Assembly: GCA_035535055.1 (NCBI GenBank)
Contig: DATLQT010000083.1
Span: forward strand, 27,895-91,894
From: UBA6019 sp035535055
GTDB taxonomy: Bacteria > Chloroflexota > Dormibacteria > Dormibacterales > Dormibacteraceae
Direction of reading: 5' to 3'
Length of the DNA: 64,000 nucleotides
The notes beneath the pieces were generated by a model, which saw nothing but the letters and a program-made list of their open reading frames with translations, searched no databases and was not told the DNA's origin. Below are positions 8,086 to 19,576 of this stretch, one piece after another. Both the position numbers and the translations under genes were made by a program. The first letter of the stretch is position 1. Each line of letters opens with the position of its first letter.

Positions 8086-8562
8086 ATGAAGAGGACCAGC
8101 TTCGCCCGAATGGAGTGTTCGATCGCCCAGAGCCTCGAGGTGGTGGGCGAGTGGTGGACCCTGCTCGTCGTTCGCGACGCCTTCCTCGGCGTGCGCCGCT
8201 TCGAGGATTTCCAGCGTCGGCTGGGGGTCTCCCGCAACGTCCTCACCGAGCGCCTCGCCAAGCTGGTCGACAACGGGATCCTGGAGCCGGTCCGCTACCT
8301 GGAGCACCCGCCCCGGAGCGAGTACCGCCTCACCGACAAGGGCCGCGACCTCTACCCGGTCATCGTCTCGCTCCGCCAATGGGGCGACCGCTGGATGCAG
8401 GATGGCCCGCCCCCGGTCGTTGTCCGGCACCTCGACTGCGGGATGGAGACCGAGGCGGTGCTGACCTGCAGCCACTGTGGCGGCCCCATCACGGCCCGCA
8501 ACGTGCGGGCCAGCGGATCGGTGGTTCCCTCGGAGTCGGAACGCCCGGTGCCGGTCGCCTAG
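8086..8562 (+). CDS. HxlR-family transcriptional regulator with C-terminal Cys pair
   Basis: A 158-residue protein. Residues 10-100 are the HxlR winged helix: CSIAQSLEVVGEWWTLLVVR, RRFEDFQRRLGVSRNVLTERL, and SEYRLTDKGRDL. The N-terminal Cys is common in this family and can sense electrophiles. The C-terminal extension holds CGMETEAVLTCSHCGG, a C-x-n-C-x2-C arrangement that could bind zinc or act as a redox sensor. It is divergent to the drug exporter and likely represses it. Confidence 0.88.
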   Translation: MKRTSFARMECSIAQSLEVVGEWWTLLVVRDAFLGVRRFEDFQRRLGVSRNVLTERLAKLVDNGILEPVRYLEHPPRSEYRLTDKGRDLYPVIVSLRQWGDRWMQDGPPPVVVRHLDCGMETEAVLTCSHCGGPITARNVRASGSVVPSESERPVPVA

Positions 8563-8626
8563 CGACCGGGATTCCGCCTCCGCGGACGGAATAGGCCGGC
8601 CGAACGGTCGCGTTCAATTGGCTGAA

Positions 8627-9001
8627 ATGGAACAGCCTGGAATTGAGTCGATCGCCGGCCTCGGCCCGATGGGCGTGATCGATATCACGACGACCGGCCG
8701 GCGCAGCGCAGAGCCGCGCCGGATCGAGATCGTCTATCACGTGATCGAGGGGCGGCTCTACCTGAGCGGTCAGCCGCGCCCGAACCGGCGCAGCTGGCTG
8801 GCCAACCTCGACGCCGATCCGAACCTCACCCTGCACCTGCGCCAGCCCTCCGAGCGGGACGTCCGCGCCAGGGCGCGAGTCATCGACGAAGAAGCCGAGC
8901 GCCGCCGAGTCCTCGGGCCGGTCGCGCGCAGCTGGAAGCGCGACGATGTCGACCTGATGGTCGAGCAGAGCCCGCTGGTCGAGGTGACCCTAACCGACTG
9001 A
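8627..9001 (+). CDS. nitroreductase-fold (DUF385-like) deazaflavin F420-dependent oxidoreductase
   Basis: A 124-residue protein. The split-barrel signature of the Ddn/DUF385 group is recognisable: DITTTGRRSAEPRRI, then LYLSG and WLANLDADPNLTLHL. Relatives use reduced coenzyme F420 to reduce nitro compounds, quinones or enones. The start at ATG 8627 is chosen because the fold begins there; the longer open frame upstream is Arg/Ser-rich junk. Exact substrate is unknown, and FMN rather than F420 use cannot be excluded. Confidence 0.66.
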   Translation: MEQPGIESIAGLGPMGVIDITTTGRRSAEPRRIEIVYHVIEGRLYLSGQPRPNRRSWLANLDADPNLTLHLRQPSERDVRARARVIDEEAERRRVLGPVARSWKRDDVDLMVEQSPLVEVTLTD

Positions 9002-9027
9002 CCAGAAGTCTTCCAGTTCTGCCTGGC

Positions 9028-9537
9028 TCAGGAGGTCAGCAGCTCGGTGATCGCGTCCACGATCGCGGGATCCTCGGGAGTGGTCTTGGACCGGAAGCGC
9101 CGCACCACCCTTCCGTCGCGGCCGACCAGGAACTTCTCAAAGTTCCACTTGACGTTGCCGGCCTTGCCCTCGTCGTCCGGTGAGCTGGTCAGGATCTCGT
9201 AGAGCGGGTGCTGGTTGGGTCCCTTGACGTCGAGCTTGGAGTAGAGAGGGAAGCTGACCCCGTAGTTCTGGCTGCAGAACTCCTCGATCTGCTCCGGTGT
9301 GCCGGGCTCTTGGCCGAAGAACTGGTTGCAGGGAAAGCCGAGGACGGTGAACCCCCGATCCCCGTACGCGTCGTAGAGCCGCTGCAGTCCCGCGTACTGC
9401 CGTGTGAAGCCGCACTTCGAGGCCACGTTGACGATGAGGAGGACCTTGCCTTCGTGCTCGGCGAGGCGAGCGGGCGCGCCGTTGAGGAGCGGCTGCGCAA
9501 CCTCGTGGATGGAGCGGCCGGCTTCTGATGTCTTCAT
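9028..9537 (-). CDS. glutathione peroxidase family (thioredoxin/glutathione peroxidase), Cys type
   Basis: A 169-residue single-domain thioredoxin-fold peroxidase. The catalytic region is complete: peroxidatic Cys42 in NVASKCGFT, Gln72 in GFPCNQF, and Trp131-Asn132 in VKWNFEKF. Cys70 and Cys88 are available for resolving chemistry. It reduces hydroperoxides, in bacteria usually with thioredoxin. Position 42 is a normal TGC codon, not TGA, although the window also encodes selenocysteine-insertion proteins. It converges on the F420-type gene with 26 bp between. Confidence 0.92.
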   Translation of the reverse strand: MKTSEAGRSIHEVAQPLLNGAPARLAEHEGKVLLIVNVASKCGFTRQYAGLQRLYDAYGDRGFTVLGFPCNQFFGQEPGTPEQIEEFCSQNYGVSFPLYSKLDVKGPNQHPLYEILTSSPDDEGKAGNVKWNFEKFLVGRDGRVVRRFRSKTTPEDPAIVDAITELLTS

Positions 9538-9663
9538 GTCGAAGGAAGAAGACCCGAGGTCACCCGACTATTCCGGTGGGACCCCGCTCGCCGGTTCAAG
9601 AGTTGTCGCCCCCTGGACTACCTGACTGTCAGCTAAAGATGTACCCTCACAGCCAGTCTTTCG

Positions 9664-11454
9664 ATGACAGGAGTACTCCAGGTCCTGCAATACGCGGCCA
9701 GCCTGGTCTTCGTCCTCCTCGGACTCCTCACGCTGCGCGACTTCCTCCGCCATCGCGAGCGCAGCCGCGGCTTCCTGGCGCTGGCGATCGGGCTCCTCGG
9801 CGTGGTCTCGCTGGGTGGGCTGGTGCAGCGCTTCACGGGTTCTCTGGGCGCCCCCTTTCAGGACCTTCTGGTCGTGGTGCTGCTCGCCTCTGGGTACGCA
9901 CTGCTCCTGTTTCGAAGCAGCTTCATCCCGGTTGCCCCCCGAACGCAGTGGATCACCCTGGGCGGATTGATCCTGGTCGCGGGCGTCTACATCGTCCTCT
10001 ATGGAGGAGGCGGCGGCGGCTCGCCGAGCTCCCTCCAGGCCGGGGCGACGGCGCTGGTGGTGGGCGCCTGGAGCGCCTGCGTGGCGGAGCCGATAGTCCG
10101 CTTCTGGATCGCCTCCTCCGACAAGCCGGCGGTCCAGCGAGGCAGGCTGCGCAGCCTCTCCGTCGGCTTCGGATCGCTGGTCGTGATCCTCATCTTCGCG
10201 GCCCTCGGCAGCGGCGCCCCCCGGCCTCCGGTGGCGCAGCTCTTCACGCAGCTGGTCGCCCTGCTGGCGGCGCCCCTTCTCTATCTCGCCTTCTCTCCGC
10301 CGCGCTGGTTGCGCCGCGAGTGGGCCTACCCCGAGGAGCAGGAATACCGTGACGCGGTCCGCGAGCTGCTCCTCTTCAGTCCGACGCGTCAGAGGGTGGC
10401 CGAGCGCGCCCTGGAGTGGGCGATCCGCTTCGTGGGCGCGGATGCCGGCTTCATCGCCGACGCCGACGGGTCCGTCCTGGCGGCGAGCGGGATCGACGAG
10501 AGCCAGGCGGAGCGGCTCCAGGGGCAGCTTGGCGCACCGTCCGACGACCCGACGCACCGGATTCACGACGGCCAGCAGCAGACGGCGGTCGTGATCCCGC
10601 TTCCCCTCAGCACCGGGACGGGGGTCCTCGCCGTGATCGCCGGTGCCTTCACGCCGTTCTTCGGGAGCGACGAGGTGGGCCGCCTCACCGGCTACGCGGC
10701 CAATATCACCGCCGGCCTCGACCGTGCCGTCCTGACCGAGCGGATCGCCGCCCTGGAGCGGACCAAGACCGAATTCCTGAACCTCGCCTCACACGAGTTG
10801 CGCGGTCCGATCACGGTCATCCGCGGCTACCTGTCGATGCTCGATCGCGGATCGCTGGGTGAGATTCCCGAGCAGGCGCGCAAAGCGCTGCCGGTCCTCA
10901 CCGCCAAGGCGGACGAGATGAACGGGCTGGTCGAGCAGATGATCGAAGCGGCACGGCTCGAGGATGGCCGGCTGGAGCTCTCGACACGGCGCGCTGACCT
11001 GCGCGAGGTCGTCCGCCTGGCGATCGAGATGGCCCAGCCGTTAACCGATTCGACCCATGCCCTGGTCTTCGACAGCCCGGACATCGAGGTGCCGGTGATG
11101 ATCGACGTCGAGCGGATCAGCACCGTGGTCGGGAACCTGCTCAGCAACGCGATCAAGTACTCGCCCGCCGGTGGCTCCGTCACCTGCAGCGTGGCCCTCG
11201 AGGACCACGTCGGCAAGGTCGTCGTCACCGACCAGGGCGTCGGCATCCCGGCCGACCGGATCGACTGCCTCTTCACCCGCTTCGGCCGAATCGTCACCCC
11301 GGAGACGAGCCACATCCCCGGCACCGGCCTCGGCCTCTACCTGTCTCGCGAGCTCGCTCGCCTCCACGGCGGCGACCTGACCGCGACCTCGATCCAGGGC
11401 CAGGGCAGCACCTTCACCCTCGCCGTTCCCCTCATGGAGGAAGCCAGAGCTTGA
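9664..11454 (+). CDS. membrane sensor histidine kinase
   Basis: A 596-residue protein. Residues 1-220 contain about six to seven transmembrane helices. A GAF-like region (about 240-365, including GADAGFIADADGSVLAASG) follows. The HisKA segment FLNLASHELRGPI carries the phosphoacceptor His377. The HATPase domain has NLLSNAIKYSP (N box), VTDQGVGIPADRI (G1), FTRFGR (F box) and GTGLGLYLS (G2). It signals to the coupled response regulator downstream (TTGA overlap). The input signal is unknown; the membrane part may sense lipid or membrane state. Confidence 0.9.
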   Translation: MTGVLQVLQYAASLVFVLLGLLTLRDFLRHRERSRGFLALAIGLLGVVSLGGLVQRFTGSLGAPFQDLLVVVLLASGYALLLFRSSFIPVAPRTQWITLGGLILVAGVYIVLYGGGGGGSPSSLQAGATALVVGAWSACVAEPIVRFWIASSDKPAVQRGRLRSLSVGFGSLVVILIFAALGSGAPRPPVAQLFTQLVALLAAPLLYLAFSPPRWLRREWAYPEEQEYRDAVRELLLFSPTRQRVAERALEWAIRFVGADAGFIADADGSVLAASGIDESQAERLQGQLGAPSDDPTHRIHDGQQQTAVVIPLPLSTGTGVLAVIAGAFTPFFGSDEVGRLTGYAANITAGLDRAVLTERIAALERTKTEFLNLASHELRGPITVIRGYLSMLDRGSLGEIPEQARKALPVLTAKADEMNGLVEQMIEAARLEDGRLELSTRRADLREVVRLAIEMAQPLTDSTHALVFDSPDIEVPVMIDVERISTVVGNLLSNAIKYSPAGGSVTCSVALEDHVGKVVVTDQGVGIPADRIDCLFTRFGRIVTPETSHIPGTGLGLYLSRELARLHGGDLTATSIQGQGSTFTLAVPLMEEARA

Positions 11455-11940
11455 CCATCAGCGCCCTCTTGCCACCCATCCCGCCGACCGGGCTGGCCCG
11501 AGGGCAAACGTTCCGGCTCGACGATGGCGCCGGGCGGCCACCGCGGATCCTGATGATCGAGGACGACCACACCATCGCCACCATGTACCGCTGCCAGCTC
11601 CAGGCGGACGGCTTCGAGGTCAGGCTCGCCACCGATGGGGCGTACGGTCTTCACCTGGCGCAGGCGGATCCGCCCGACCTGGTGCTGCTCGACGTCCGGA
11701 TCTCCAAGCTGGACGGCATCGAGGTGCTGAAGACGATGCGGACCGATCCTCGCCTGGTGGCCCCGCCCGTGCTGATCCTCTCCAACTACAGCAACGGCGC
11801 CATGGTTCGCGAGGGGCTCGCACTCGGCGCTCGCGAATACCTGGTCAAGTCGCAGACGACCCACTCGGAGCTGGCGGAGAAGATCCGGAGCCACCTGCCG
11901 CATCCAGCTGAAAGTTGCTCGGGCTCGGGAGGCACGCGCC

Positions 11941-14742
<2,802 letters not shown>

Positions 14743-14765
14743 AGACAAGGCTTCCTGTGTGCTAA

Positions 14766-14801
14766 CGGCCCCGGGGCGGGATCACTGCTCTCCCGGGGCC
14801 G
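14766..14801 (-). terminator. strong hairpin terminator after the acyl-CoA synthetase gene
   Basis: CGGCCCCGGG (14766-14775) and CCCGGGGCCG (14792-14801) form a perfect 10-bp GC stem with a 16-base loop between the synthetase stop and the kinase start. There is no long U-tract, as is common in high-GC genomes. It would separate the two leftward transcripts. Confidence 0.55.
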
Positions 14802-14811
14802 ATAGTTTCGC

Positions 14812-16452
14812 CTATCTCTGCGCGGTTGCGGTGGCGGCCTCGCTGAACGGCGTGGCGCCGTTGCGGAGGACCTTCTTGTCGAATTTCCCGACCGAGGTCT
14901 TGGGCACCTCGTCGATGAAGCGGATCTCGTCGGGCAGCCACCACTTGGCGACCTTCTCCTGCAGGAAGTCGCGGACCTCCTCCGGGGTCACCTTGCCCTT
15001 GAACTCGGGCCGCTCGACCACGAAGGCGACCGGTCGCTCGTCCCAGCGGGGATGGGGCAACCCGATGACCGCGGCCTCCAGCACCTTGGGGTAGCCCATG
15101 ATCGCGTTCTCGAGGTCGACCGAGGAGATCCACTCCCCGCCCGACTTGATGACGTCCTTGGTGCGGTCGACGATGATGATGTGCCCGTCGGGGTCGATCT
15201 TGGCCACGTCGCCGGTGCGGAAGTACCCGTCGGGCGTCATCTTCTCGGGGTCGGCATCGTGGTGGTAGCCCTTGGCGATCCAAGGTCCCTTGACCTGGAT
15301 CTCGCCGAAGGCCACGCCGTCCCAGGGCAGCTCCTCGAAGGTGACCGGGTCGGCGATCCGGATCTGGACACCGGGAACGGCGATGCCCTGGGTGAGCCGC
15401 TCGTCGAGCTCCTTCTCCTTCGGCGTCCAGCTGCGCACGACCGCGGTCGAGCCCAGCGGCGAGGTCTCGGTCATACCCCAGGCGTGGAGCATCCTGAGGC
15501 CGAGCTTGTCCATCCGCTCCATCAGCCCGCGGGGGATGGCGGAGCCGCCGCAGATCACCGTGTGAACCTTGGGCAAGCGCTTGCCGCTCTGCTCCAGGTG
15601 GCCCGCCACGTTGGTCCAGATGGTGGGGACGCCGGCCGCGATGGTGGCGCCTTCGGAGTCGGCCAGCTCGACGATGCTGGCGGCGTCGCCCATCCAGCGG
15701 TCGGGGAAGATGATCTTGCTGCCGGCGAAGCCGCAGGCGTAGGGAAGGCCCCAGCTGTTGGCGTGGAACATGGGGACGATCGGGAAGACCGTGTCCCGCT
15801 CGCTCAAAGCCAGGTTGTCGACCTGGAGCACGCCCATCGTGTGGAGGAACTGGGAGCGGTGGGAGTAAACCACCCCCTTGGGGTTGCCGGTGGTGCCGGA
15901 GGTGTAGCACATGGCAGCGGCCGACCTCTCCTTCAGCTCGGGCCAAGGGAACTCGGTCGCCTCGGCAGCCAGCAGCGTCTCGTAGTCGAGCGTCTCACCG
16001 AGCTGGTGCTCGGGCAGTGGCTGGCCGTTCCCGATCACGATCACCTGGCGAACGCTCGGGAGCTTTCCCGCCAGCTGGTTCAGGATCGGGATCAGCGTCT
16101 GGTCGACGAAGATCAGCTGATCGTCGGCGTCCTTGATGATGAACTCGAGGTCCTTCGGAAAGAGGCGGAGGTTGAGGGTGTGGAGGACAGCCCCCATGCT
16201 CGGGATCGCGTAATAGAGCTCGAGGTGACGATGGTTGTTCCAGCAGAGGGTGGCGACCCGGTCACCCTCCCGGATGCCGAGCCGCTTCAGGACGCCGGCC
16301 AGCTGGTTGATCCGGGGCACCATCTCGCCGTAGGTGGTGCGATGAACCCCGCTTTCCTGCTTGGTGACGATCTCCTTCCGCGGAAATAGGCGCTCGATCC
16401 GCCACAGCCCGTGCTGCGTCGTCAGCTCGTAGTCCTGCATCAAACCATCCAC
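14812..16452 (-). CDS. acyl-CoA synthetase (long-chain fatty acid-CoA ligase type)
   Basis: A 546-residue AMP-forming ligase. Motif A3 is CYTSGTTGNPKGV; A5 lies around GWGMTETSPLG (here HAWGMTETS); A7/A8 are YFRTGDVAKID and DRTKDVIKSGGEWIS; the C-terminal catalytic Lys is in KTSVGKFDKK. MQDYELTTQHGLWR at the start resembles medium/long-chain acyl-CoA synthetases, which activate fatty acids for beta-oxidation. GTG at 16452 is preferred because GGAGG (16460-16464) sits 7 bases upstream; ATG at 16440 is an alternative. No other beta-oxidation gene is adjacent. Confidence 0.88.
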   Translation of the reverse strand: MDGLMQDYELTTQHGLWRIERLFPRKEIVTKQESGVHRTTYGEMVPRINQLAGVLKRLGIREGDRVATLCWNNHRHLELYYAIPSMGAVLHTLNLRLFPKDLEFIIKDADDQLIFVDQTLIPILNQLAGKLPSVRQVIVIGNGQPLPEHQLGETLDYETLLAAEATEFPWPELKERSAAAMCYTSGTTGNPKGVVYSHRSQFLHTMGVLQVDNLALSERDTVFPIVPMFHANSWGLPYACGFAGSKIIFPDRWMGDAASIVELADSEGATIAAGVPTIWTNVAGHLEQSGKRLPKVHTVICGGSAIPRGLMERMDKLGLRMLHAWGMTETSPLGSTAVVRSWTPKEKELDERLTQGIAVPGVQIRIADPVTFEELPWDGVAFGEIQVKGPWIAKGYHHDADPEKMTPDGYFRTGDVAKIDPDGHIIIVDRTKDVIKSGGEWISSVDLENAIMGYPKVLEAAVIGLPHPRWDERPVAFVVERPEFKGKVTPEEVRDFLQEKVAKWWLPDEIRFIDEVPKTSVGKFDKKVLRNGATPFSEAATATAQR

Positions 16453-16549
16453 GCCAACACCTCCGAACCGGAATCCTCTCAGTTTCCTGCCCACTTGGGA
16501 ACCGCCGTGCGCAACGCCCCTGGTGGCCCTAGACTCTGTCGCTCAATCA

Positions 16550-17266
16550 ATGGCCGGTAGAGGACTCGCCGATCTCCATCTCCACACGTCCTTCAGCGAC
16601 GGGTGGCCGTCACCGGAGGAGGTGGTTGACCACGTTACAGCCGCAACCAACCTCGATGTGATCGCCGTGACCGACCACGACACCATCGAGGGCGCCCTTC
16701 GGGCGGCCGAGTACAGCGCCCGGACCGCCGGCGTGCCGGTGATCGTCGGAGAAGAGGTCTCGAGCCGGCAGGGTCACATCCTGGGCCTCTTTCTCGAGCG
16801 CAGGGTCCGCCCGGGACTCAGCGCCGCGGAGACCGTCGACGAGATCCACCGCCAGGGCGGCATCGCCATCGCCGCCCACCCCTTCTGGCGCACGGAGCGG
16901 ATGGCGGAGCGCTTCCGCGGCGCCGTGCACGGTCTCGGCTGGCTCGCCGCCGAGCTGGACTTCGACGCCGTCGAGGTCGAGAACTCGACCCCCGGCCTCG
17001 GCCTCGCCAACCTGCTCGCCCGCCGGCTGGCGGAGGGCTCCGGGCAGGCCGCCGTCGGCGGCTCGGACGCGCACATCATTCACGCGATCGGGAAATCGAC
17101 CACCGGGTTCCAGGGCCGCTCGCCCGGCGCGCTGCGCTCGGCCATCGAGCGGGGAGCCACCATCCCGGTCCGCTCCCGCTACGAGGTCGGCGCCCTGCTC
17201 CACTACCTGGCCTGGGGCTTCAACCACGACCGGGTGGCAACCGTGCTCGAGCAGGTACCCGGCTAG
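16550..17266 (+). CDS. PHP-domain phosphoesterase
   Basis: A 238-residue protein from ATG 16550. The metal-binding PHP motifs are all present: ADLHLHTSFSDG, VTDHDTIEG, GEEVSS, IAAHPFW and GGSDAH. The family includes histidinol phosphatases, nucleotide 3',5'-bisphosphatases (TrpH-like) and nucleases. Its length and motif spacing fit the small stand-alone TrpH-like group that degrades RNA or nucleotide phosphoesters. The exact substrate cannot be decided from sequence alone. It converges on the Asp-box gene with one base between stops. Confidence 0.82.
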   Translation: MAGRGLADLHLHTSFSDGWPSPEEVVDHVTAATNLDVIAVTDHDTIEGALRAAEYSARTAGVPVIVGEEVSSRQGHILGLFLERRVRPGLSAAETVDEIHRQGGIAIAAHPFWRTERMAERFRGAVHGLGWLAAELDFDAVEVENSTPGLGLANLLARRLAEGSGQAAVGGSDAHIIHAIGKSTTGFQGRSPGALRSAIERGATIPVRSRYEVGALLHYLAWGFNHDRVATVLEQVPG

Positions 17267-17267
17267 C

Positions 17268-18479
17268 TCAGCCAGGAGGCTTGACGGCGGTCCAGGTCAG
17301 GCCGCCGTTGACCGTCCGGAAGAGGAATTGGGCCGGGCTCCCGGCGCCGCCGCCGAACGCCCAGGCCCGGAGTTGGTCGACCGGGTAGATCGACCGCACC
17401 GTGGTCGCCCCCGGCAGGTTGAGGCGGCTCCATTGCCAGCTTTCGCCCGCGTCGGCTGAAACCTCCACCGCCGTGCCGTAGGGGACCCACCAGCCGCCCG
17501 GGCTGTTGAAGGCAGGCGTCTCCAGGCCGTCCTCGGCCGGCACCCCGACAGGAAGGCCCCAGGTCGCGCCGCCGTCCGAGCTCCGGTAGATGAAGATGGC
17601 CGGGTCGACGGTGCCGGCTTCGAAGGCGACCGCAAGCAGGAGGATCCCGTCAAAGACAGACAGGCTGATCGCGGCGGGGGGTAGGAGCTCTCCGTTGGGC
17701 GGGGGCCCGATCCTCACATAGGCCCAGCTGCGGCCGCCATCGGTGGTCCGGTAGGCGCCGATGCCGGCGATGTCGGTCTGGGTCGCGATCACCCCATGGG
17801 CCTCGTCGAGGAAGGCGAACCCGGTCCGCGACCCGAAAAGGGGGATCGGCTCGGCAGGTGGCGCGGCGGCCGGCCGCGGAGCGGGCCCGAGAGTCGCCGC
17901 CAGCGTCCAGTCCCCGTTCGCCGGTTGCCGTTCGAAGACCAGCGCCGTGGGTGGGAAGTCCTCGTCGCTATAGAGGGCGTGGGCGCTCCCGTCGGGCGCC
18001 GACGAGAGGCCGAGCAGAAGGTAGCCCGTGGGGCTCGGCAATGGACCCTCCGCGAAGGTCCGGCCGCCGTCGGTGGTCAGCCAGAATCCGTTCCGGCCGG
18101 CGCCCTGGGGCAGTGACAGGGTCGCCACGTAGCCAGTGCCGTTGGGGCCAAGCTTCATCGATCCGACCGAGGTGGCGGCGGGGAGCCGCATCGCCAGCGC
18201 CCAGGTCGATCCCCCGTCGTCGCTGCGCCAGAGGCTGTCGCCCGCGATCCCCTTGGCGGTCAGGAGCCAGCCGTGATGGCTGTCGGCAAAGGTCGCTCCG
18301 AGCAGGCCTGCCGAACGGGGCAGCGGCCCGGGGCTCGCCAGGGGCACGGGTGCCCCAGTCCCGGGACGGGTCGCCACCAGCGAGGCGCCGATGACCACCG
18401 CCGCCGCAACGCCGACGACGGCGAGCCGTATCCAGCGCGGGCCGCGGCCCGGGTCGACATCGGTGATGTCTCGGAACAC
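17268..18479 (-). CDS. membrane-anchored Asp-box (BNR/Ycf48-like) beta-propeller protein
   Basis: A 403-residue protein. One N-terminal transmembrane helix (about residues 17-40) follows a short basic segment. The exported part contains repeated S-x-D-G-G-x-T-W Asp-box motifs (RSDDGGSTWAL, TTDGGRTFAEG, RTTDGGRSWAY, RSSDGGATWGL, FRTVNGGLTWT), implying a seven-bladed propeller like sialidases, Vps10 or Ycf48. No sialidase catalytic residues are evident. The start is GTG at 18479. The promoter of tRNA-Arg lies just upstream on the other strand. Confidence 0.75.
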   Translation of the reverse strand: MFRDITDVDPGRGPRWIRLAVVGVAAAVVIGASLVATRPGTGAPVPLASPGPLPRSAGLLGATFADSHHGWLLTAKGIAGDSLWRSDDGGSTWALAMRLPAATSVGSMKLGPNGTGYVATLSLPQGAGRNGFWLTTDGGRTFAEGPLPSPTGYLLLGLSSAPDGSAHALYSDEDFPPTALVFERQPANGDWTLAATLGPAPRPAAAPPAEPIPLFGSRTGFAFLDEAHGVIATQTDIAGIGAYRTTDGGRSWAYVRIGPPPNGELLPPAAISLSVFDGILLLAVAFEAGTVDPAIFIYRSSDGGATWGLPVGVPAEDGLETPAFNSPGGWWVPYGTAVEVSADAGESWQWSRLNLPGATTVRSIYPVDQLRAWAFGGGAGSPAQFLFRTVNGGLTWTAVKPPG

Positions 18480-18495
18480 CAGGAGGTCGGCTTCC

Positions 18496-18501
18496 TATAA
18501 T
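18496..18501 (+). promoter_or_regulatory. -10 element for tRNA-Arg (and possibly tRNA-Leu)
   Basis: A consensus TATAAT sits 13 bases before the mature tRNA-Arg 5' end. No -35 match is seen 17 bp upstream. The following tRNA-Leu(GAG) is only 45 bases further and may be co-transcribed. Confidence 0.6.
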
Positions 18502-18514
18502 TCGAAACGGCCAA

Positions 18515-18587
18515 GCCCGCTTAGCTCAATGGATAGAGCGCATGGCTTCGGACCATGAGGTTAGGGGTTCGAGTCCCTTAGCGGGTA
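18515..18587 (+). tRNA. tRNA-Arg, anticodon TCG
   Basis: A 73-base cloverleaf without encoded CCA. Acceptor GCCCGCT pairs with AGCGGGT (first pair G-U), D-stem GCTC/GAGC, anticodon stem CATGG/CCATG around loop CTTCGGA giving TCG, and T-arm AGGGG TTCGAGT CCCTT. It would read CGA. Confidence 0.95.
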
Positions 18588-18632
18588 CTACGCTCGACCC
18601 GCGCGAAAGCGATTTAATTAGGCACTTCAGCC

Positions 18633-18718
18633 GGGCGGCTGGCGGAATTTGGCAGACGCGCACGTTTGAGGGGCGTGTGAGGTGACTCATCCGGGTTCAA
18701 GTCCCGGGCCGCCCACCA
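18633..18718 (+). tRNA. tRNA-Leu, anticodon GAG
   Basis: An 86-base tRNA with encoded CCA. Acceptor GGGCGGC pairs with GCCGCCC. Anticodon stem CACGT/GCGTG (one U-G) encloses TTGAGGG, anticodon GAG. The long variable arm TGAG GTGA CTCA and T-arm CCGGG TTCAAGT CCCGG are standard for class II. It would read CTC/CTT. Confidence 0.95.
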
Positions 18719-18731
18719 ATTTTGCCTTTCT

Positions 18732-19544
18732 TTAAAAGTAGAACTGCCTCCAGGCGGTCCACCAGTCGGGCGCCGCGCTCCGGATCCGACGGCCGTCCAG
18801 GACCTCGACGCCTCCCCGGCGCACGAACTTTTCGGTCCCGTCGGAGTGGGCGTACTCGACTGTGATCTCGCACGGCCGGCCAGGGTCGTAGGGAGTGACC
18901 ACCGTGAGATCGGAGAGTGCCCGCCGGGCGCCAGCCTCGATCACCTCGCGGGCCCTGGAAGGCGTCAGCTGGCGGGCGCTGAAGCGCCCGATGCCGGTCT
19001 TGACGGGAACTGTGGTCAGGCCCGGGCCGAGCAGTTCGGCGCCCTCGGCACAGGTCTGTCCGTCGCCGGTGACCAGCAGGACCGGGCAGCCCCAGTGCCC
19101 GCAGAGCGCGGCATTGATCCCGGTCTCTCCGACCAGCCGGCCGTTGAACCAGAGGTTGTGCCACTGGGATCCCGACACCGTGTGCGAGAGCACGGCCCCG
19201 GCGGTCCCGGCCATGGCGTGCATGCCCACGAAGAGGGCTGCGTCGCAGCCCTGCTCGAGCGGCTCGGTGTACTCCGTCCAGCTGTCCTGGACGACGAACT
19301 CGCAGCCCGGGTCGAGCCGATCCTGGAGCAGTGAGTTGAAGGAATAGCCGTTGCCGGCGCCGTGGCAGTCCATGACGATCACCTCGGTGGCGCCGCCGGC
19401 ACGCGCTCCGCGGACGGCGGCGTTGATCTCCTCTGTGTACAGCTCGCGTCCCTGCTGGTAGGCGGCCGAGTCGCCGCCGGTGACCTGGATCCAGTTGACG
19501 ATCCCGGCCACGCCCTCCATGTCGCTCATCACAAGGACGCGCAC
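18732..19544 (-). CDS. M55-family metallopeptidase (D-aminopeptidase DppA type)
   Basis: A 270-residue protein. The M55 zinc-site motifs are present: SDMEGVAG at the N-terminus, MDCHGAGN near residue 60, FVGMHAMAG and LSHTVSG in the middle. DppA forms decameric aminopeptidases that release D-Ala or similar residues from peptides, often linked to cell-wall peptide recycling. It is a cytoplasmic protein with no signal. No dipeptide transporter is next to it, unlike the Bacillus dpp operon. It is divergent from a lipoprotein gene across only 32 bp. Confidence 0.87.
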   Translation of the reverse strand: MRVLVMSDMEGVAGIVNWIQVTGGDSAAYQQGRELYTEEINAAVRGARAGGATEVIVMDCHGAGNGYSFNSLLQDRLDPGCEFVVQDSWTEYTEPLEQGCDAALFVGMHAMAGTAGAVLSHTVSGSQWHNLWFNGRLVGETGINAALCGHWGCPVLLVTGDGQTCAEGAELLGPGLTTVPVKTGIGRFSARQLTPSRAREVIEAGARRALSDLTVVTPYDPGRPCEITVEYAHSDGTEKFVRRGGVEVLDGRRIRSAAPDWWTAWRQFYF

Positions 19545-19576
19545 GCGGCCAGATTACGAGATTGAATGGCACCGAT

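Noticed and set aside
9028..9537. Glutathione peroxidase as a selenoprotein
   Set aside because: The peroxidatic position is a TGC Cys codon and the frame is uninterrupted, so no UGA recoding is involved.
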